Below are positions 53,092 to 61,275 of a stretch of DNA of 64,000 nucleotides, piece after piece. The DNA is from Chloroflexota bacterium. Lineage in GTDB: Bacteria; Chloroflexota; Anaerolineae; B4-G1. Positions within the stretch are counted from its first letter, which is position 1. Every line of letters starts with the position of its first letter. The DNA lies in contig JAAEPW010000579.1 in the NCBI GenBank assembly GCA_024232355.1, positions 70,135 through 134,134 on the forward strand, given 5' to 3'. Under the pieces are notes generated by a model, which was not told where the DNA came from, searched no databases, and saw nothing but the letters and a program-made list of their open reading frames with translations. The position numbers were made by a program, and so were the translations under genes.

Positions 53092-54063
53092 TTACAAATC
53101 ACGATTGACAATATACTGAGAAACCAAAGACAATGCTTCCACATGACATGAATCAGGAAAAGTTTGGAGGGCAAACTGGGCTTGTGCCGCAAATTCGCGT
53201 GCATCTTGCATTGCCTTGTCAACCGCGCCAGACCTGCGCACGGCTGCGATCACCCGTGAGGTAGCATCGCGGTCCACATTTCCTCCATTGAGCAATGCTT
53301 TCATATCTGGGTCGTCGGGGTGGGCTTGGATATAATAGATCGCGGGGAGAGTAAACAGACCTTGGCGTAGGTCGCAGCCAATGGGCTTGCCCATCTGATC
53401 CGGCGACCCGCAAAAGTCGAGGACGTCGTCCACGATCTGAAAAGCCAGGCCCACGTTGCGCCCATACTCACAAGCCGCCAATAGGCCGGAGGCATCGGCG
53501 TTTCCCAACACGGCCGCAGCCTCCGTCGTCAGGACGAACAGGGCCGCCGTCTTGGCATAGATGCGTCGAACGTAATCATCGCGGCTGACGCGCTGTGGCG
53601 AGAACATTTGCCCGATCTCGCCGTCGACGATGGTCATCAACGTCTGGGCAAACAGTTCCATCACCCGCATGTTGTTCGTCTGTGCGCCCAAGTGGGCCGC
53701 GCGGGCGAACAAATAATCACCGGCGAGGACCACGGCGTTGGGGGACCAATCGGCGTTGAGGGTGAGAGCACCGCGCCGCAGCAGGGATCCGTCGATCAGA
53801 TCGTCGTGTACCAGTGTGGCCGTGTGCAGCATCTCGATCGCCGCCGCCAAAGCCACGGAGCGCTCATCGTCGGCAGAAAAGACACCGGCGGTCAACAAGA
53901 CTATGGCCGGGCGGAGACGTTTGCCGCCGGCATTCAACAGTCGTTCAGTGACTGCCGCCAGCGAGCTGTGTTGCCCCTCGACGATCTGGCGCAAGCGTTC
54001 CTCTACCGCCCTTAATCCATCTTGAATTAGGGCGAATGGCTCGGCAATGGTAGTGATGGTCAT
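53092..54063 (-). CDS. Trans-type polyprenyl diphosphate synthase
   Basis: A 323-residue enzyme that extends allylic diphosphates with isopentenyl diphosphate to make quinone or carrier side chains. The first aspartate-rich motif is DDLID (87-91) preceded by GGKRLRPA, and the second is DDVLD near 215. The DDxxD motifs match long-chain synthases (IspB/HepT class) in having no short-chain-type aromatic block I can identify. It probably makes the side chain for a menaquinone or ubiquinone. ATG at 54063. It is last in the run of small membrane genes (24-base gap), so it may share their promoter. Confidence 0.9.
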   Translation of the reverse strand: MTITTIAEPFALIQDGLRAVEERLRQIVEGQHSSLAAVTERLLNAGGKRLRPAIVLLTAGVFSADDERSVALAAAIEMLHTATLVHDDLIDGSLLRRGALTLNADWSPNAVVLAGDYLFARAAHLGAQTNNMRVMELFAQTLMTIVDGEIGQMFSPQRVSRDDYVRRIYAKTAALFVLTTEAAAVLGNADASGLLAACEYGRNVGLAFQIVDDVLDFCGSPDQMGKPIGCDLRQGLFTLPAIYYIQAHPDDPDMKALLNGGNVDRDATSRVIAAVRRSGAVDKAMQDAREFAAQAQFALQTFPDSCHVEALSLVSQYIVNRDL

Positions 54064-54087
54064 GGCATATTTATTCAGTCTGGTTTG

Positions 54088-54486
54088 CTAGCTGTCACCC
54101 CGGATATTGTTGAGCGAAACGCTGCCTCGAGTTGAAAGGATGAGAATACCCAGATATATTCCCCCGACGGCGAGACACAGTACAAAAATGACCGGACTAA
54201 AGGTGAACAGAATGATCTCTTCCACTGCTCGCACAAGATAGAACAACATGATAAAAGCACTAGTTCCTTTGCCGAGTCTTGTTGAGACCAATTCATCCCG
54301 ATGAAAAAAAGAGATATAGGCACAGAAAAAGAGTAGCATCGCACTGCCGATGTTTAGGGCCTGCATCGTCGCGCGTACGTCGGGCGAGACGCTCTGCAAA
54401 GACTGGATTTGTGTTGACAACAACAGGTGGAACAGACCAAACAATACCTGACACACACCACCGATCATGGCTAGTTTTCTTCCCAT
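54088..54486 (-). CDS. Small four-helix membrane protein
   Basis: A 132-residue hydrophobic protein with four helices (about 5-24, 44-65, 76-98 and 102-122). ATG at 54486 has AAAGGAGA upstream; a TTG two codons earlier is less likely. It shows layout similarity to the two neighbouring proteins (GRKLAMIGGVCQVLFGLFHL; GIVEILIAILHFL; GILIVILGLIHIA), so the three look like paralogues. Function unknown. Confidence 0.7.
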   Translation of the reverse strand: MGRKLAMIGGVCQVLFGLFHLLLSTQIQSLQSVSPDVRATMQALNIGSAMLLFFCAYISFFHRDELVSTRLGKGTSAFIMLFYLVRAVEEIILFTFSPVIFVLCLAVGGIYLGILILSTRGSVSLNNIRGDS

Positions 54487-54499
54487 TACCAAATCTCCT

Positions 54500-54958
54500 T
54501 TACAATGTACTATGAGTGGCTCTGTTTTCTTTTCTGAAAAGCGTTTCCTTACACATCATCAGAGGAACCAGGTATAGTAGCGCCAGCAGAGCGACCAGGG
54601 GAAGAATCAAGCTGGTGGGGTTTGAAATAAAGAACAGTGGTACCTTGATCGGAAATATCAGTTCGGTGATCGTCCTGCCACTCCACAGTATTCCTTGAGA
54701 GATTCCCAAAGTCCAGGCGGTTGTATCTCCCAGAAGCAGTTTTCGTGAAAAATAGATCGAGAGCGCGCCGAAAACGGTCAGGCAAAGACCCACGGCGACG
54801 ATTCCGTGAAGGACAAAATCTCGGTATTCAGTCGGCAACTCGGCGATCGCCCCAGCGCGCGCGAATTCAAGTGGCATCAAAAAGTGAAGGATCGCGATGA
54901 GGATTTCGACGATTCCTCCTGTCAACATCGTCCTACTTGCCAGTTGTTTTCTGTTCAT
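54500..54958 (-). CDS. Small four-helix membrane protein, paralogue of neighbours
   Basis: A 152-residue hydrophobic protein with four helices, the second of three similar genes in a row. The N-terminal helix GGIVEILIAILHFLMPLEF and a mid-protein FGALSIYF block are recognisable. ATG at 54958 with AAAGGGAAC upstream. The spacing to neighbours is 13 and 20 bases, so it belongs to one operon. Function unknown. Confidence 0.7.
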   Translation of the reverse strand: MNRKQLASRTMLTGGIVEILIAILHFLMPLEFARAGAIAELPTEYRDFVLHGIVAVGLCLTVFGALSIYFSRKLLLGDTTAWTLGISQGILWSGRTITELIFPIKVPLFFISNPTSLILPLVALLALLYLVPLMMCKETLFRKENRATHSTL

Positions 54959-54978
54959 GGCTGGTTCCCTTTCATCGC

Positions 54979-55377
54979 TTATCTGATCGCAAGGGCTTGG
55001 CGATAAATCATTAGTGGGGCCATTTCTACCAATGCCAAGGCCAACCCCATGTACGCAAAGGGATTATCCGACATTGTGACAACTGCACCAACTCCAACCA
55101 AACTCATAAATATCCCTACGCCCACAGTCAGAGGTCGCGCCATTCTCTCTGATCTCTTGATACCGATCGCGCCATACACAGCCAGCAGTCCCGCAAACAC
55201 AACCGCTACTCCCGTAGCCACAAACACATAGATAAACGCGAGCCCCGCTTCCGTTGGTAGTTTGCCAAAATCCATACGAAAGACTATCGGGGTAGCGGCT
55301 ATGTGAATCAGGCCCAGGATGACGATCAGTATCCCCGCAACGAACACCCATTGACTTGCACGATTCTTCTTTTCCAT
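54979..55377 (-). CDS. Small four-helix membrane protein, paralogue of neighbours
   Basis: A 132-residue hydrophobic protein with four helices (about 9-30, 43-68, 80-102 and 106-124). The first helix has GILIVILGLIHIAATPIVF, matching the other two in having a helix ending in a conserved H. ATG at 55377 with GGGGGC upstream, 27 bases after the BchE-type gene. No family assigned. Together the three could be a small lipid-associated or carrier module. Confidence 0.7.
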   Translation of the reverse strand: MEKKNRASQWVFVAGILIVILGLIHIAATPIVFRMDFGKLPTEAGLAFIYVFVATGVAVVFAGLLAVYGAIGIKRSERMARPLTVGVGIFMSLVGVGAVVTMSDNPFAYMGLALALVEMAPLMIYRQALAIR

Positions 55378-55404
55378 CTTGCCCCCTTGTTCTTGTATCT
55401 GAAA

Positions 55405-56928
55405 TTAAACGACGCCGAACAACTTGCGCGTTTTGACATCACTCTCTGTTGCCATTGCTTCACGATCCTGCGGTGTGCCCCAGAATTCTGCAAGTGTAGG
55501 ACCATCTTTTTGACGCTGGTCTCGAACAAAAAAGTTCCATATTTCAAACGGCCATACCCGTCGTCCAATACGATAATACCAACGCATTGCATCGCGTATT
55601 GCCAAGTCAGGATGAGCAATAACTCGCCTTAGAGATCGTGGGCGTAATTGCATCACGGCTTCGATGAACTTGACCCACGTTAACACGAGCCACGGTGGCA
55701 TATGTCGGGTAGCAAGCACCTGGTGCTTGTAATCCCATTTTTGCTGGTCAGTTTGGATCACGCGCCTGTCAGCTGCCGTACGGAAATACGGCGTCCATCG
55801 GTGTGGTGTGACGTACAACATCTGGATCTGGTCAGGATCGTAGGAAAAAAGCTGACGTAATCCACGCAAATAGTCACGATGTGTCTCTTCTTCAAACCCG
55901 ACCACATAGGTCGCCATCAAGAGAATATCGTGCTGGCGCAACAGGCGGATGGCCTCCCGATCCTTGACCATCGTTCCGCCCTTGCGAATCTTGTGCAGTG
56001 TTTCCGCGTCATAGCTTTCGATACCGAGTAGAAAGCGCGCCACGCCAGCTTTTTTGTAAAGATGCAGGATGTCGGCGTCGCGGACGATGTCATCCGCGCG
56101 GGTCGAGCCGACCAACGTTAGAGGCACGTTTTCGGCAATCAAAGCCTCCAGAAAAGCGCGCCAGGCCACCCGAGAAGCGGTAGGATTTTCGTCGGCAAAG
56201 TTGATCACTTTTACCCCGTGGGTGCGGTGGAGCCAGGCCAGTTCTGCCGCGAACTTCTGCGGATCCCGATGTCTCCACCGTCTCCAAAATCTACTCTGAC
56301 CACAGTAGCTGCAACGATGCGGACACCCTCGAGAGAATTGAACCACGACGGCTCGGCGATCTCCCCAATAGCTGTACCGGCTGAGATCGACGAGTTCCCA
56401 TCCCACACGCAAGGCGTCTAAATCTTGGATGAGGGGGGCAGGTGGTGTAGCGACCGGTACCCCCTGTTTCCGGTACGCAATTCCGGCAACATTCTCAAGT
56501 GGCGTGTTTGTTTCCAGGGCAGAGATAACGTGTAGCCCCGTTTCTTCACCTTCGCCACGCACGATGACGTCGATCTGTGGTTCCTCATCCAGAATTTCTC
56601 GCCAGTGATATGTTGGGAACACCCCGCCGTAGACGATCCATATCTGGGGGAGCGCGGCACGAATGGCACGGGCGAGTTCTGCAACGATGGGATGTCCCGA
56701 GGTCGAGCCGGAATGCCCCAAGAGAATAGCTTTAGGTCCAAGTACCACAGCCTGCTCCACGATCTCTTTTGTTGACATGGGACCAAATTCCGCATCCAAG
56801 AGCCTTACTTTGTGCCCTGCGTCGATCAATGGGCCACCCACCGACAGCAAACCCAGAGGCGGCAAGTGCTCGTGTGGAATACGGCTCCCGATCGACGGAT
56901 GGGGTGGATTGATGAGAAGAATGCGCAT
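55405..56928 (-). CDS. B12-binding radical SAM protein of the BchE type
   Basis: A 507-residue enzyme. The N-terminal B12-binding-like domain is about 1-150 (LLINPPHPSIGSRIPHEHLP). The radical SAM core begins near 195 with CxxxCxxC at C202, C206 and C209 (RGCPHRCSYCGQ). The following sequence FWRRWRHRDPQKFAAEL and NFADENPTASRVAWRAFLEA strongly recall anaerobic Mg-protoporphyrin IX monomethyl ester cyclase (BchE). Whether it acts in bacteriochlorophyll synthesis is open, because BchE relatives occur outside phototrophs. No other pigment genes are visible, although a polyprenyl synthase is in the same run. ATG at 56928; the ribosome site is weak. Confidence 0.8.
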   Translation of the reverse strand: MRILLINPPHPSIGSRIPHEHLPPLGLLSVGGPLIDAGHKVRLLDAEFGPMSTKEIVEQAVVLGPKAILLGHSGSTSGHPIVAELARAIRAALPQIWIVYGGVFPTYHWREILDEEPQIDVIVRGEGEETGLHVISALETNTPLENVAGIAYRKQGVPVATPPAPLIQDLDALRVGWELVDLSRYSYWGDRRAVVVQFSRGCPHRCSYCGQSRFWRRWRHRDPQKFAAELAWLHRTHGVKVINFADENPTASRVAWRAFLEALIAENVPLTLVGSTRADDIVRDADILHLYKKAGVARFLLGIESYDAETLHKIRKGGTMVKDREAIRLLRQHDILLMATYVVGFEEETHRDYLRGLRQLFSYDPDQIQMLYVTPHRWTPYFRTAADRRVIQTDQQKWDYKHQVLATRHMPPWLVLTWVKFIEAVMQLRPRSLRRVIAHPDLAIRDAMRWYYRIGRRVWPFEIWNFFVRDQRQKDGPTLAEFWGTPQDREAMATESDVKTRKLFGVV

Positions 56929-56945
56929 ATTTGTGTATCCTTGTC

Positions 56946-57299
56946 TCAATTGCGACGGCGAATCATTCCAATCGTGGGAATAATCAAGAGCCAAAAGCCG
57001 CTGGCAGGCATAATGATTGCGCCCAGGATGGTGAGAGCCGCAAAACTCCATCCGAGGAAAGCGGGCAAGTGTTCGCCAAGACGCTCCAGCCGATCTACAA
57101 GACCGCCGATAATCATAACCATAAATCCCCCAAAGAGAAACCAGAACGCTGCCTCTCGTCCAATATCACCACTGACGGTTATGGTATTGAACAACCCTTC
57201 GTTGAAAAGAGCGCTCAAGATGGGACCGAAAAACAGAAATCCGCCGATAGAGTGAACAACCCCTATACCAATGAGAGCTTTCCCGATCCAGGCTTTCAT
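56946..57299 (-). CDS. DUF6463-like small membrane protein
   Basis: A 117-residue protein with four helices. It is recognisable by GIGVVHSIGGFLFFG, the central GREAAFWFLFGGFMVMIIGG and the closing PTIGMIRRRN, which fit the DUF6463 pattern. ATG at 57299 with GGAGG is preferred over the upstream in-frame start. It ends 17 bases before the BchE-type gene and heads its operon. A palindrome lies upstream (57342-57361). Function unknown. Confidence 0.72.
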   Translation of the reverse strand: MKAWIGKALIGIGVVHSIGGFLFFGPILSALFNEGLFNTITVSGDIGREAAFWFLFGGFMVMIIGGLVDRLERLGEHLPAFLGWSFAALTILGAIIMPASGFWLLIIPTIGMIRRRN

Positions 57300-57341
57300 A
57301 AAAGGACCTCCGATCAAATTGTTTTTAGGGTTGCGTCCGTT

Positions 57342-57361
57342 ATTTCGGAAAATTCCGAAAT
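57342..57361. promoter_or_regulatory. Palindrome upstream of the DUF6463-BchE operon
   Basis: 9-base arms ATTTCGGAA (57342-57350) and TTCCGAAAT (57353-57361) around two bases. Too tight for a hairpin, so more like a repressor or activator site. It lies 43 bases before the first start codon and 19 bases past the end of the GbsR gene. GbsR binding is inferred. Confidence 0.5.
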
Positions 57362-57380
57362 TTCCAGGTAAAAAAAGAGC

Positions 57381-57917
57381 CTATTCTTTTGCGAGCACGC
57401 TCAACGCATTGCTGAATCTATCCCCCAACTTGGCTATCTTTAGCAGGATACTGGTTGGCATCTGTTCTACCTGACTGTAGATCGTCGTGATCGTCTCAAA
57501 AAAGTTCAACATCTCTTGCAGGTTGTCTTTCACGTGATCCGGCTCATCACTACCCTGGATATCGGCAACGCTTTCCCGCAAAACCCCCAACGTCGGGTCG
57601 ATAGCGCGGCGCTTGTGTTCGTTGACGATGGCGCGGAACAGTTCCCACACGTCGCTCATCGTCTCAAAATGGTCACGACGGTCACCAAGCGCATGCACAG
57701 ACTTGACGATGCCCCAACCTTGCAATTCGCGCAGGCCGGTGCTGACGGTCGAGCGAGCCACGGACAGGGTCGTACTGATCTCCTCGGCGGTGAGTGGTTC
57801 GGGAGCGAGGTACAGGAGCGCGTATATCTGGGCCACCGTCCGATTGATGCCCCAGGTGCTGCCCATTTCTCCCCAGTGGAGAATAAATTTTTTCATTGCA
57901 GGAGTCAGTTTAGTCAT
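57381..57917 (-). CDS. GbsR/MarR family transcriptional regulator
   Basis: A 178-residue winged-helix regulator of the GbsR type. Its N-terminus contains HWGEMGSTWGINRTVAQIYA, followed by the helix-turn-helix LTAEEISTTLSVARSTVSTG and LRELQGWGIVKSV. The C-terminal helices probably mediate dimerisation. ATG at 57917 is preferred to the GTG three codons upstream, which has no better site. It has a perfect consensus promoter. Likely targets are the operon it faces downstream and perhaps the divergent FtsX-type transporter, given the nested palindromes between them. The effector is unknown. Confidence 0.85.
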   Translation of the reverse strand: MTKLTPAMKKFILHWGEMGSTWGINRTVAQIYALLYLAPEPLTAEEISTTLSVARSTVSTGLRELQGWGIVKSVHALGDRRDHFETMSDVWELFRAIVNEHKRRAIDPTLGVLRESVADIQGSDEPDHVKDNLQEMLNFFETITTIYSQVEQMPTSILLKIAKLGDRFSNALSVLAKE

Positions 57918-57944
57918 ATCTTTCACTCATTTCGATCTTTACCG

Positions 57945-57973
57945 ATTATACCGTACAATACGACAGGTGTCAA
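57945..57973 (-). promoter_or_regulatory. Consensus promoter of the GbsR-type gene
   Basis: -35 TTGACA (57973-57968), 17-base spacer, -10 TATAAT (57950-57945). The start is expected near 57938, leaving a leader of about 20 bases. Confidence 0.75.
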
Positions 57974-57995
57974 GCAAGTCAAACAGATTTTCTGG

Positions 57996-58024
57996 GTCAT
58001 GACACTGTCATAGTGTCTCATGAC
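57996..58024. promoter_or_regulatory. Nested palindromes between GbsR and FtsX-type genes
   Basis: Overlapping symmetric elements: ATGACA (57999-58004) and TGTCAT (58006-58011) one base apart; GACACT (58001-58006) and AGTGTC (58012-58017) five apart; and outer GTCATGA (57996-58002) with TCATGAC (58018-58024). This is a likely operator cluster for the divergent genes. No convincing rightward promoter was found with it. Confidence 0.5.
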
Positions 58025-58136
58025 AGCAGTAACAAGCGATGAATGACACGCGCCTATGGAAAACCTTGTCCGAAAATGGTATCATATGAGCATAAGAATA
58101 TCGCGGGAAAAATCTCATGCTACAGGAGGTGACCGA

Positions 58137-60506
58137 ATGAACCCATTATCAACCTGGACATTTTACCGGCGCCACAAGAAACGCGCTGTGCTGCTGTTGG
58201 GCTTGATCAGTCTGGTGACGGCCGGACTCTACCTGATGGGTGCATTGACATGGGCCGTGTTCACCGAGCCTACTCGGGCCAACTATTTGTACCTGTCGAA
58301 AATCAACATTGTGATGCCTCCTTCTGGCATAGAAGAACTGGACCCATCCGTGGCGCCCCAGGTACGCACCCACCCCGGCGTGGAACGAGTGCTGCCAACG
58401 TTTATCTCGATGGGAATTGGCATACCAGAAGCGATGGGGGGACAAAACAATTGGATCAATCTGCTGGCCCTGCAAGAGGAAGATGTACCGTACATCCTGG
58501 AGAAATGCGAGGCCACACTGATAGAAGGACAAATGTTGCGACCGCAAACGAATGGGATTGTGCTCTCGAACAAGGTCGCGGCGGCTTTGGACGTGCAGGT
58601 GGGAGACGTGATCCACAATGGCGTTGATCTGAAACGGTACCGCACCATCCTCGAACCTATGGAGGTGGTGGGGATTCTGGAGAGCGATATGCGCCTTGGC
58701 ATCCTCTCCTACGAATATGTCAGCAACCATGAGCTATACCGCGACAACTTGACGCCACAGTTTATCGTCGTGGCCCAGCCAGGGCACGAACTGGCGGTCG
58801 ATAGTTTTCTCCTGGACGAGATCAAATCGACGCGCGTCAAGGTACTGACATTCCAGGACTTGATGGCGAGCTTGGCCCGAGACTACCAACAAACAACTCT
58901 TCTTGCTCTTCCCGTTGCCGTGTTTGCGGCCATCGCAGTCACGCTCGTCGTAGGCGTTGCCAACCGGATGGCCCTCACCGAACGACTGCCCGAGTTTGGC
59001 ATCTTGCACGCAGCCGGTCACGCCAAGAGATGGCTGGCACGCCGTCTGACAGCAGAGACAGCCGTGTTGGCCTCGGTAGGGTGGGGAGCGGGCATTCTTC
59101 TCTCGCGCTTGACTCTTTATCTCATCGAATGGACCCTCTTTGCACCGCGCGGCCACGATCTCACCGTCACGTGGGCACCGGTCATACTCATCATACCGGT
59201 CCCTATCACGGTGGTCGCTTTTACTCTCCTGAGCGCGCGTCGCACCTTTGCTCGATTGGACACCGTAACCATTGTCGAGCAGGGCGAACTGGGACCGGAA
59301 AGTGGGTCACAGCGAAAGGTGACAAGCTCCCAAGCAAAGCCGCTGTCTTCCCTAACCTTTTTCAGACGCCACAAGCGGCGGGCCGTGCTGTTGACCGGCG
59401 CGATGTCTTTGGTGATCGTCGCGATTGCGCTGCTCATCTTTGTCTTTGCCGCATCAGGCGATGCTCTGGAAGCAAACCTGGGTGACCTGCTGCGCACGAG
59501 CATTGTCGCACCGCTGCCGGGTTCCGATCTGGACCCAGGCACTGTAGCCCAGGTCAGGACACATCCGAGTGTCGAGCGCGTCATTCCGTATACTGCTTAT
59601 GGGCTGTTTAACATCTTTATTCCGCCCTTTTCCGATTCTGGGATCGGATCATACGGGCTTTATGAAGAGGATATGCACTATCTGGTCGAGTTATACGATC
59701 TAGAACTCCAAGAGGGACAACTGCCACGTCCATACACCAACGAGGTCGTGATTCCCAAAGCGGTCGCTCAGAACCGTGATCTGGAGGTCGGCGACGTACT
59801 CGGAGATCCTGACCATCCCGCTTATCCCGGAGCGCCCAATCTCCCGACCGAATTTGTCATATCGGGTATTTTTGCCGCGTCTCCTGCGGGAGAAGAGAAT
59901 TGGTTTTCCTTCATCTCGCTCGAATTCTTGGAAAGCCACGAAGCATTCGAAATCCCTGAGGAGTACGTGTACCCACTGGTCGTCGTACCCCAGGCCGGGC
60001 AGAAGGATGCGTTGGACGATTGGCTGGAAACTCGAGTGGCTGGCGACGACGTACTTGTACTCACATACCGCCAACAATACGCCGAACACCAGACGCGTAT
60101 GCGCACCCTCCTTTTGACCATGGGGATGATGGAGGTTGTATTTACGGTCGTAACCGCGGTCGCCCTGGCGGTCCTCAACTATATCTCGGTCTCTCAGCGG
60201 CGGTCCGAGTTGGGCGTATTGAGCGCGTTGGGGCACGGCAATTGGCGCTTGGTGGGGCGTCTGTTGCGAGAAACAACGTTCACCACAGGAACAGCCTGGG
60301 GAATCAGCATTGGGTTGTGTCTCCTGGGGATGTTGGCCTTTCGTTCCATCGTCTTTGTACCGCTTGGTCTGACGCTAAACCTGATCAACCCCATCCCTTG
60401 GCTCTTTACCCTGCCGATCCCCATCGTAGTGCTCGTGGTCACCAGTGGCACGGTTGCCCGGACGTTGTCCAAGCTTGATCCCGTGTCCATCATTGAGAGA
60501 AGATAA
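58137..60506 (+). CDS. FtsX-like (MacB/LolC-type) ABC permease with duplicated halves
   Basis: A 789-residue membrane protein. Each half has one helix, an extracytoplasmic domain and three further helices. The first runs from LSTWTFYRRHKKRAVLLLGL to LDTVTIVEQGEL (about 1-380). The second begins SSLTFFRRHKRRAVLLTG (about 402) and ends LDPVSIIERR. It probably acts as a mechanotransmission-type exporter subunit or a regulator of a cell-envelope process rather than a channel. ATG at 58137 has AGGAGGTGACCGA upstream, a near-perfect ribosome site. It is followed by its ATPase after 76 bases. Confidence 0.9.
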   Translation: MNPLSTWTFYRRHKKRAVLLLGLISLVTAGLYLMGALTWAVFTEPTRANYLYLSKINIVMPPSGIEELDPSVAPQVRTHPGVERVLPTFISMGIGIPEAMGGQNNWINLLALQEEDVPYILEKCEATLIEGQMLRPQTNGIVLSNKVAAALDVQVGDVIHNGVDLKRYRTILEPMEVVGILESDMRLGILSYEYVSNHELYRDNLTPQFIVVAQPGHELAVDSFLLDEIKSTRVKVLTFQDLMASLARDYQQTTLLALPVAVFAAIAVTLVVGVANRMALTERLPEFGILHAAGHAKRWLARRLTAETAVLASVGWGAGILLSRLTLYLIEWTLFAPRGHDLTVTWAPVILIIPVPITVVAFTLLSARRTFARLDTVTIVEQGELGPESGSQRKVTSSQAKPLSSLTFFRRHKRRAVLLTGAMSLVIVAIALLIFVFAASGDALEANLGDLLRTSIVAPLPGSDLDPGTVAQVRTHPSVERVIPYTAYGLFNIFIPPFSDSGIGSYGLYEEDMHYLVELYDLELQEGQLPRPYTNEVVIPKAVAQNRDLEVGDVLGDPDHPAYPGAPNLPTEFVISGIFAASPAGEENWFSFISLEFLESHEAFEIPEEYVYPLVVVPQAGQKDALDDWLETRVAGDDVLVLTYRQQYAEHQTRMRTLLLTMGMMEVVFTVVTAVALAVLNYISVSQRRSELGVLSALGHGNWRLVGRLLRETTFTTGTAWGISIGLCLLGMLAFRSIVFVPLGLTLNLINPIPWLFTLPIPIVVLVVTSGTVARTLSKLDPVSIIERR

Positions 60507-60582
60507 AGTATAGAGCGGCTTTCCACAGTCGCCGATAGATAATGGCAAATCAGAAACCTGCTACACAATAAAGGAGAAATTC

Positions 60583-61275
60583 ATGTTACAAGGAGAAAAT
60601 CTTACATTGACCTATCAGGATGGTGACGCAACAATAAACGCCGTCCACGACGTTTCAATCACCATCAAGGACCACCAGTTCATCGGTCTCTTGGGGCCTT
60701 CCGGCTCTGGCAAGAGTTCACTCTTGTACTTACTCAGCGGGCTGCGCAAGGCGACGGAGGGCGAAATCTATCTGGACGACCGCGCCTATGGCAAAATGGC
60801 GGAGCGGGAACGGGTGGCCTTGCGTCGCACCGAGTTCGGTTTCGTCTTTCAGCAGCACTTTTTGATCAACTATCTCACCGCGCAGGAAAACGTGATGGTC
60901 GCTGCACCCATGCAAGACAAAGCCCACGCCGAACAGGCCAAGGCGTTGCTGGCCGATCTGGGGTTGAGCGACAAGCTACACCGCTTTCCCTACGAGCTAT
61001 CCGGTGGTGAGCGGCAGCGGGTGGCGATTGCCCGAGCTATGATCCATCGCCCGCGCGTCATCTTTGCCGACGAGCCGACGGGGCTGCTGGACCGACACAC
61101 CGGTTTGCAGGTGATGGCGCTCCTGCGCAGCTATCGCGACCAGGGCAGCCTGATCGCCGTCACCCACAACCCCGAAATCTTGACCGAAGCCGATCTGGTC
61201 ATCAAGATGCGCGACGGCCAGGTTGTCCAGATCGAAGACCGGGTGGCCCGCCAGACGCAGGAGGCAACCGTATGA
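60583..61275 (+). CDS. ABC ATP-binding protein, LolD/MacB type
   Basis: A 230-residue cytoplasmic ATPase of the FtsE/LolD/MacB class. Walker A is GPSGSGKSS (about 38-46), the Q-loop region VFQQHFLINYLTAQENV, signature LSGGERQRVAIARAMIHRP, Walker B VIFADEPTGLLDRHTG and the His-loop VTHNPE. ATG at 60583, AAGGAGAAA upstream. It overlaps the second permease gene by four bases (ATGA). Its copy at 63663 is about 90% identical in DNA, mostly at third positions, so both are probably functional. Confidence 0.93.
   Translation: MLQGENLTLTYQDGDATINAVHDVSITIKDHQFIGLLGPSGSGKSSLLYLLSGLRKATEGEIYLDDRAYGKMAERERVALRRTEFGFVFQQHFLINYLTAQENVMVAAPMQDKAHAEQAKALLADLGLSDKLHRFPYELSGGERQRVAIARAMIHRPRVIFADEPTGLLDRHTGLQVMALLRSYRDQGSLIAVTHNPEILTEADLVIKMRDGQVVQIEDRVARQTQEATV

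Noticed and set aside
56929..57051. N-terminal extension of the BchE-type protein
   Set aside because: It overlaps the DUF6463-like gene in another frame. The protein's B12-domain start (MRILLINPPHP) begins at 56928.
58056..58136. Upstream start for the first FtsX-type permease
   Set aside because: The extra 27 residues are absent from the second permease copy, and the ribosome site lies directly before ATG 58137.
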